A stretch of 64,000 bases of DNA from Gnetum montanum (taxonomy: Eukaryota; Streptophyta; Gnetopsida; Gnetales; Gnetaceae), in the NCBI GenBank assembly GCA_015680685.1, contig MNCI01033650.1:481305-545304 (forward strand), in the 5' to 3' direction. The notes below the pieces were generated by a model. That model searched no databases, had not been told where the DNA came from, and saw nothing but the letters and a program-made list of their open reading frames with translations. This document shows, one piece after another, positions 57,481 through 64,000 of the stretch. A program made the translations under genes and the position numbers. Within the stretch, counting starts at the first letter, position 1. Each line of letters starts with the position of its first letter.

Positions 57481-58386
57481 AAACACCTCCCAACATGCAC
57501 ACTGTCATGTTGACCCATGTGGTCATAGATTAGATAAAGGATGACCACCTTCCCAAGAAGAGATCTGATCCTTGGAGTCCCCTTGTTTACTTGCAAATTG
57601 TTTTGAATAAGTCTTTCAAGGCTCTTTTGGACTCAGGTTGCGGTGTCAATTTGATCTCTTATGAAATGTACAAGGCTTGGAACTTGCCTTCTCTAAAAAA
57701 GAACAACATTTGTCTTAAGTTAGCAGGTTAGTCTATCACTATCCCCCTGGGATTGGTGAAGGATATTATGACCATTGTCTGTGGATGGTCATATCCTACT
57801 AACCTCCTAGTGATTCACATGGATAACTACAAGGGGGACTTCCTAATCATCATGGGAAGGTCTTGGTTGAGTACAATTGATGCAGAGTTGGAAATCATAG
57901 ACCTCTCATTAGAGATTTCCAAGGAAAAAGAATTTGAACAAATTAGAGAGGAAGTGCATTCCATGCATTGCCCACAGTGACAGAAGATGCCATTGTGTGT
58001 AAAAATTATGGATAGTTAAAAGTACAATAATCACAGCATGTAGGCAATGTGCAAATGTCATAGAAATTCAAAGGTGCCTATATGCAACGACCACAAAATA
58101 AGAGGGCACCCAATGACTGATAGCTAAATCTAAAAGTAGTTCAACCTTGTGCATGGAACAAACTTAGATCCTAACAAGTGCCTACATTGAAGGCATGGAC
58201 GGAATAAAGCAAATCCATTGCCAACTCTTTGATGAACCTAATGACACTAATTGGGAAGAGTTGAAAATCCCTGAGAGCTTTAAACAGGAGCCCCTTGAGT
58301 TAAAAACTCTATCGGTAGGGATGGAATATATTTTTCTAAATAATGGAAAGTTGGTCATCATCAATGACAACATTGCTCCTATGTAG
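57481..58386 (+). pseudogene. Aspartic protease and linker of the 53974 element
   Basis: The catalytic motif is LLDSGCGVNLIS at about 57624-57660, then IPLGLVKDIMTIVCGWSYP and FLIIMGRSWLSTIDAELEI (57753-57980). The linker at 58195-58386 has EPLELKTLSVGMEYIFLNNGK. Stops separate the pieces. Unlike the pol-deleted copy, the DSG triad is intact. Confidence 0.78.
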
Positions 58387-60640
58387 AAAAAGAAGTTGTT
58401 GGAGGTGGTCAACAAATGGCCAATAGCCTTTTCTTGGTCATATCATGAGCTAGTTGGAATTGATCCAAGGATATTCTAGCATCACATCTACATAGATTCC
58501 TCCATTAAATCAAAGAAGCAACCACAATGGTGGTTGAATTCCAAACTGAAGTAGATTTTCAAAGAGGAGATCGAACAACTTCTCAAGGTGGGGTTCATCT
58601 ATTCCATTGTGGATAGTGAGAGGGTTAGCCTACTTTTGATTATGCCAAAGAAAGATGGGAGATGGAGGATCTACATTGATTTCAAGCTTTATTGAATATG
58701 GCAACATTCAAAGATCATTTTACTTTGCCATTTGTGGACCAAGTGTTAGATATAATTTCTAGGTATTACTATTACAAATTTCTGGATGGTTATAGTGGCT
58801 ATAACCAAATCCAAATAGCATCAAAGGACTAGGCCAAAACCACATTCATGAGTCCCTAGGAGAATTTTGCATATAGAAAGATGTCATTCGGCCTATGCAA
58901 TACCCTTGCCACATTCTAACGCCTTGTCCTTAGCAATTTATAACAATAGATTAGTAGCAGGATGAAAGTCTTCATGGATAACTTCTCCACCTATGGGGCT
59001 ACGTTCGAGCAAGCCCTAGACTGTCTTGAGCAAGTGTTAAAGAGATGCATGGAGATAAATCTTAGGCTTAACTAGCAAAAAATCCACTTGATGATTTAGG
59101 AGGGCATTATTTTGGGGCATAGAATTTCTCAAAAGGCGATTGAGGTAGACCTTGAAAAAATAAGGATCATCCAAGGAATCATCCAACAACTAGAAACAAT
59201 CAAAGATGTGAGATCATTCCTTAGCCACATTGGCTATTACTGGTGCTTCATCAAGAATTTCTCTAAGATTGCTGATGAGCCGCGATATCACGTCTGCGAT
59301 ATCGTGCCACCCTTGCGATATCGCGTACACGATATCACAACCCGTCGCCAGTTCTATAAATAAGAGGCAGCTTTCCCTTGTTCAATCATCTAGATTTAGA
59401 CCCTTAGCTAAACTCTGGTAGTTTTACCATTCTAAAGATAGAATAATTTCCATGTGCCCATAGTAGGAGTCTCAAAGTGAACGAATCCTTATTCGAGCAA
59501 ATTGTACCTGAGCACACATTTGTGTACGGTAATAAAGATGAACTTTTTGATAAACCTTGTAGTACATGGACTAAGCTAAATAGGACTTAATTACTATTGA
59601 ATGTTTAAATGCTTTCTTAGATAATTAATCTCTCTCAACCCTTTACTCTCCTAGTTAAGTGCATTCTGTACGACCGCTTCTAGCACATGTGTAACGCTTG
59701 GTAACCCAGTAACGAGTAGCGTTTGGTAATCCCAGTAGCATTGCACTGGTTCAGGGTGTGTGCGGCAAGTGGGAATGGATACTGGTGCTAGGATGATTAG
59801 AGCTTAGTTAGCGAATAATTAGTCACTTAGTCTCTTCACCGTTCCCTCTTAGCATAAGGTGTTAAAAAGATAAAAGACATAAAAATCACATACCTCAAAC
59901 TTACTTAACCATACAACTGTGACAATACAAGTAAGTTTGGGAAGACAATGATTGATTAACCTTAAGTGTTCCATTAGGGCGCGTAAGCACTTAGTCTTTG
60001 GAGTTTGACCGGATTCCGTTTGAGATGCTCGTATTCATATGGTTGAGTGTAGGGGTACCTCACCACTCATCAATTGCCAAACCATTGGTGGAGCTGATAA
60101 AGGAGGATGCTTCATTTATTTAGACAAAGAAATGAGAGCATGCATTCCAATAGCTAAAGAAATAGCTCATGGAAACTGCAATTCTATGAGCACCTAACTA
60201 GTTTAGACCCTTCCACATCATGACGAATGCATCCAATTATGCCTTGGGAGCCATTCTCACATAGTTGGATAATGAGAAACGTCCTTACTACATCCACTAT
60301 GTGTGTAGAAGCTTTGTGGGTGCATAAGTGAACTACACCACCATGGAGAAAGAATTGATGATAGTGGTGTATGACTTGAAAAAATTTAGGCACCATGTGC
60401 TTGGGTATAAGGTGTTTGTGCACACAGACCACAATTCAATTTGGTACCTAAAGAAGAAGCTAACAGTAAGCCACCATGTTATATAATGGCTAGTGATCTT
60501 GCATGAATACGATCTAACAATTGTAGATCGTAAGGGTATTGAGAATGTGGTTGTTGACTACTTATCTTAGTTGAGATGGGACAATAAAGAGGAGGAGAGC
60601 CCACCTTCAAATCAATTTTCTGATGAACTCCTCTTTGTTG
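58387..60640 (+). pseudogene. RT and RNase H, split by a solo LTR
   Basis: RT motifs in order: LLLIMPKKDGRWRIYIDFK near 58630-58690, YSGYNQIQIASKD near 58790, FAYRKMSFGLCN near 58867, and the active-site strand VFMDNFSTYG at about 58967-58996. FMDN replaces the usual FMDD. Then come LGHRISQKAIEVDLEKIRII and VRSFLSHIGYYWCFIKNFSKIA up to 59272. After the LTR, reading resumes at 60073 with IAKPLVELIKED, then RNase H: TNASNYALGAIL (Asp of TDAS changed to Asn, about 60219), TMEKELMIVVY, HTDHNSIWYL and ILHEYDLTIVDRKG. Many nonsense codons. Confidence 0.82.
59273..60072 (+). repeat. Solo LTR inserted in RT/RNase H, TSD ATTGC
   Basis: TGATGAG at 59273 and CTCATCA at 60072 are flanked by perfect ATTGC copies (59268-59272 and 60073-60077). 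Removing the LTR and one ATTGC rejoins the host element codons as KIAKPL. Four CGATATC-type motifs (59282-59338) precede TATAAATAAGAG at 59353-59363. Length 800 bp. Confidence 0.95.
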
Positions 60641-61960
60641 GAGTAATAGTTGAAAAAGTGATCATTGAAACCAATAGATACAATGGTATTCTCATCTACC
60701 TTTTCACTCAGGAGATGCCATAGGAATGGGACAACAGGAAAAATAATAATTTCTTCACTAGACAAAACACTTCATGGAAATCAATGGACACCTTTACAAG
60801 CTTGCATCGATGGCTTGGTTAGACGGTGCATACTTGATGGTGATCAATTGCACATTTTGCAAAATGCTCATGAGGGCCCTTATGGGGACCACTATGTTGA
60901 GAGATGCACAACCATTAAAATCCTCATGGGAGGGTATTATAGGTCAACACTTTTTAAGGATGCTCACCACTTTGTCTACTCCTGTGATCATTGCCAATGC
61001 GATGGTGGGATGATTGTTTGTATGGAGGGGCCGAAACAATGGATCTAACCACTAGAGTCCTTTGATATTTGGGGCATTGGCTTCATGGGTTCCATCACTC
61101 CCATGTTTAACAGAAAGGTGTACATCATAGTAGTTGTTGATTACTACACCAAATGGATGGAAGCTATGGTCATCATCGATTGCACATCTTCTACGGCTGC
61201 TTTGTTTGTATAATAGCATGTTGTAAATGGATTTGGGGTGTCACATGTGCTTATTTTTAACAATGGAACTCATTTTATAGGCACCACCTTTTGGAAGCTC
61301 ATGTAGTGCTTGGGGGTTGAACATAAACTAACAACACCCTATCATCCCCAAGCTAATGATCAAGAAGAAGTTACGAATAGGGAGATCACAAAAATGCTAA
61401 TAAGAACAGTTAGTAAATATAGGAGGGATTGAAGCACCGAAGTCAGTGATGTCCTTGGGGCCTATTGCTCCACTTGGAAACTTCCTATTGGCTACTCTCC
61501 CTATGAGCTTATGTACGACAAACTACCAACTCTTCCTATCCAAGTAGAGCTTCATACACTGTCAACCACCTATGACTTTTTCCTTGACCTAACTCTAGCA
61601 CAAAAAGAAAGGTTAATGAATCTCAATGTGCTATATGAAAATCGATTGGTGGCCTTGTCATCTAACAAAGTGCATATGACATTTAATAAACAATGTCATA
61701 ACATTAGAATCAGAAAAGTGAAATTTCAACTAGGAGATAAGGTCCTATAATGGAATTGCACACACATGCCACAAAGAACTAAGTTCCAAACGTTGTGTGA
61801 GGGACCTTATATTATTTATGAAACCTTTACCTCTAGGGCCATGTTAATTTACAAACTTGAAAGCCTAAATAAGAAGTTGCTAGTCAACATATAACAAATA
61901 AAGCCTTTCTAAGAACCTAACAGAGCCAATAATTGCAACATCTCAACGAATGGATAGGCA
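60641..61960 (+). pseudogene. Integrase of the 53974 element (broken)
   Basis: Zinc-finger region at about 60860-61005 (HEGPYGDHY, CDHCQCDGG). Core: WGIGFMGSI near 61065, where GID has become GIG so the first catalytic Asp is lost; VDYYTKWMEAM follows. Near 61255 SDNGTHF reads as FNNGTHF, losing the second Asp, and near 61365 the QEEVTN Glu is kept. The C-terminal part at 61511-61930 has KVKFQLGDKVL and GPYIIYETF. With two of three catalytic acids gone it is certainly inactive. Confidence 0.8.
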
Positions 61961-64000
61961 TGCTCAATTTTTTTGATCTCCTTGCTTCAACTCAATCGTG
62001 GGGGATGTGGCCATTCATGTTGATCAAACATAGTGGCTCTTAAATTTTTCAATTTTTCTTAGTTTTCTACAATTTTTGTTTTAAATCATTTTTAGTACAT
62101 TTTCTCTTGAATATTTTACAATTTATTTTATATTTTCCTTTATTTGGTTTGGATTATGTTTTTCTTGTTTTCCTTTATTACCACTAGGACTTGGTGCAAC
62201 TGTAGTTACTAATTAATGGTGGTTTATACTATAATGTCATTTGATTGCTAATTTCTAGATTTTATCTTTGAATTTGATGTTGATAAATGATACATGATTT
62301 CTTTTCATGATAATAGATAGTGAGTACATATCATCCAGACAACTCTATGGTGTTCTCTTGTTTGGAAGTATGAGATCCTTTCTTAAAATGAAACTTATAA
62401 TGAACTTATGACCTTGGTAGTTTCCAAACTTGGGATGGATTAAATGGATAAACAAGGGTGTGACTTCAAGGGGATTTGATGCTCTTTGTACTTGCCTACC
62501 CTCTTAGGTGCATGTCCATTTTCATGGATTTCTCACCATTCCATTATCGACCAATAACAGGAAGCTAAGTCTTTGCATGATGTGGTTCCCATCCAAAAAT
62601 CCAAATAATAATAATAATAATAATGGGAATTCAAAGCATACCCCTTAGATAAAATAATGAGCATTAAGCATTGGTTATCGAACTAGAAAGACATGTCACC
62701 CATGCTTGAAGGTCCCCTCTAACTAAGGCTCATCTCACTTCCTGCTTCTCTTTTATTCTCTTTTTGGAATGGTGATTGATCTATGGAGATATTCTTATGC
62801 CTTGAGGGGTGGACGAGTCTAAGAGTGTTAATGCAAAGTCACTCATAGTGGATATTATTAATTCAGAATAAGGATGGACATTATTAGGTCATATTAACCA
62901 CAAAATCCACAAGGGAATTCATGTGACCATGATTCGAGACTCCATTCCACACTTTGTTTCATCTACTTATGCTTTTTGTAATGCACCTCATTGCCTTTTC
63001 TTATGTTGTTTCAATGTCATTGTTTGATATGGTTAAAGTTCTTTAGTAGTTTCTTTAGTGATTTGGTCCTTAACTAGCCATAACCATTAATCCTTCATGG
63101 GGCCCATGGACTCCTTGGTTTGAGGGCATGAAAAGGCATTACGAGCATAAGGCTGCTATGGGCAGGACCCACTTGCATACTTCTTAGTTGGGCTAGTTAC
63201 GTTCCTCATCTCTTAGGCAGTTTTGCATTCAAACCTTTTGTGCTCCACATCAGTTGCATCTAGTTGTGCACTCCTTCTTTAATGTTCTCTAAGCAAAATA
63301 TCCTTTTTTGAGAATTATCTAGTCCTTTTCATGCATTTCATCATGTTCTTAACTTCTTTGGCTTCTTTTGGACTCCAATTTTATTCAGAAATTCCTTGTT
63401 TTCCCTCATTTTTACATGTGCAAAATTTTCACAAGTAGTTGTGTTGACGTAGCACAAAAAATCTATATATATGCATGAACACTTTGTCATTTTTGCACAT
63501 TTCTTCCAAATGCACAAGGAGTTTTTGCTATTTTAAGAGCCCAGAGCCATCCAAAGCTTATAACTTGCAAACCACTTATTTGATTAAACTTGTTCTTTGA
63601 TCCTACAACTACTAGAGGTGAGCTCTATGTCATGGGGGCCACAAACCTTAGGTTTTCGACAATTTTTTTTTAATTTTTTTCTAACTCCTACAAGGTTTAA
63701 CTAATAAAATAATATTAAAATCACTAATTCATGAGAGTTAAACATTTCCAACGAACTCTAGAAGCCATCTAAGTGAAACAACTTAGCTAAAGTGTAACTA
63801 ATCCAAAGAGACAAGGTACCCAAGTGTTCCAAAGTCACACATCAAATGCTAATCCTTTGTTATGTTGTAATTATAGATGATACCTAGACTAAGAGATAAA
63901 TGTGGAGTGGAGGCGAGATTGCCCTAATCGAGGGACAAGCAACCAAGAGCTGGAAGGGGCTAATAGCTAGAATAGCCCCAGGAACAAGCAGTCAAAACAC
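61961..64000 (+). other. 3' region of the 53974 element, running off the window
   Basis: The post-integrase motif TCGTGGGGGA is at 61996 and TCATGGGGGC at 63630. (AAT)n is at 62604-62624. The predicted intron is at 63816-63876, and the ATG at 63877 opens a reading that continues to or past the window end with early stops. Blocks shared with 1955-3979 include GGGTGTGACTTCAAGGG near 62455. Confidence 0.65.
63816..63876 (+). promoter_or_regulatory. Predicted 61-nt intron in the 3' region of the 53974 element
   Basis: Donor ACAAG/GTACCC (GT at 63816), branch-like GCTAATCC at about 63849, acceptor AATTATAG/ATGATA (AG at 63875-63876). Fifth example of the same arrangement; the surrounding sequence has diverged from the others, but the three signals and the spacing remain. 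Confidence 0.42.

Larger units (their letters stand above)
53974..64000 (+). mobile_element. Athila-like element, 3' LTR beyond the window
   Basis: 5' LTR (53974-54803), PBS, gag, protease, RT, RNase H, integrase and the long 3' region follow on the plus strand, all decayed. A solo LTR (59273-60072) splits RT from RNase H. At 64000 the sequence is still in the 3' region, about 125 nt past the predicted intron, so the LTR should follow shortly. The left flank is ATAGT. Confidence 0.9.

Overview
This window is repeat-dense DNA from a seed plant. The evidence is nested Ty3/gypsy (Athila-like and Tat-like) retrotransposons, a decayed plant LINE, and one intact plant-specific AP2/ERF transcription factor gene. 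The large, old, nested element load would suit a gymnosperm or another very large plant genome, but the sequence alone does not fix the species. Apart from the ERF gene, almost every open frame is a decayed piece of a mobile element.

Layout. 1-5035: 3' half of an Athila-like element (+): RNase H, integrase, long 3' region, 3' LTR. 5036-13974: old repeat-derived sequence, a 33-bp minisatellite at about 10.2-10.6 kb, and a Tat-like pol fragment (-) at 11.6-13.97 kb. 13975-22662: an Athila-related element that keeps gag, lacks protease/RT/integrase, and carries a 2.7-kb accessory reading frame ('ORF X') next to its 3' LTR. 22663-24035: AT-rich degenerate repeats. 24036-32409: an Athila-like element (-) with 3' LTR, integrase, RNase H/RT, protease and truncated gag. 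32415-39635: another minus-strand element with matching 5-bp flanks; its gag-protease frame runs straight into the 3' region because pol is deleted; a 571-N gap lies in its 5' end. 39641-42500: LINE (-), split by a solo LTR (40419-41512). 42500-53050: the only TE-poor stretch, holding the ERF gene (43697-44917, -), a solo LTR (46657-47465) and several tRNA-related SINE-like remnants. 53055-64000: a truncated LTR plus primer binding site, then an Athila-like element (53974 to beyond the window) whose RT is split by a solo LTR (59273-60072).

How the parts relate. Most LTRs belong to one clan: TGATGA(G) to CTCATCA ends, a TATAAATA box, and in most of them an upstream array of CGATATCG-type palindromes whose copy number varies. 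The internal regions share a TGGCGCC-like primer binding site, a gag with an atypical CX2CX3HX3C knuckle, an FMDN form of the RT active site (two of two copies that cover it), a recurring TCATGGGGG motif in the 3' region, and a predicted 57-61 nt intron (donor AAG/GTA, branch CTAAT, acceptor AG/ATG) directly upstream of an ATG in all five copies that cover this position. In the 13975 element that ATG opens ORF X. This is the strongest candidate for an under-described feature: an Athila-type clade that may express a 3' accessory protein from spliced RNA, together with pol-less derivatives that depend on relatives.

Several direct repeats separated by single Ns look like overlapping contigs that were never merged, so fine structure next to them should be treated with care. 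All similarity statements come from reading motifs and from family knowledge; no database search was run.
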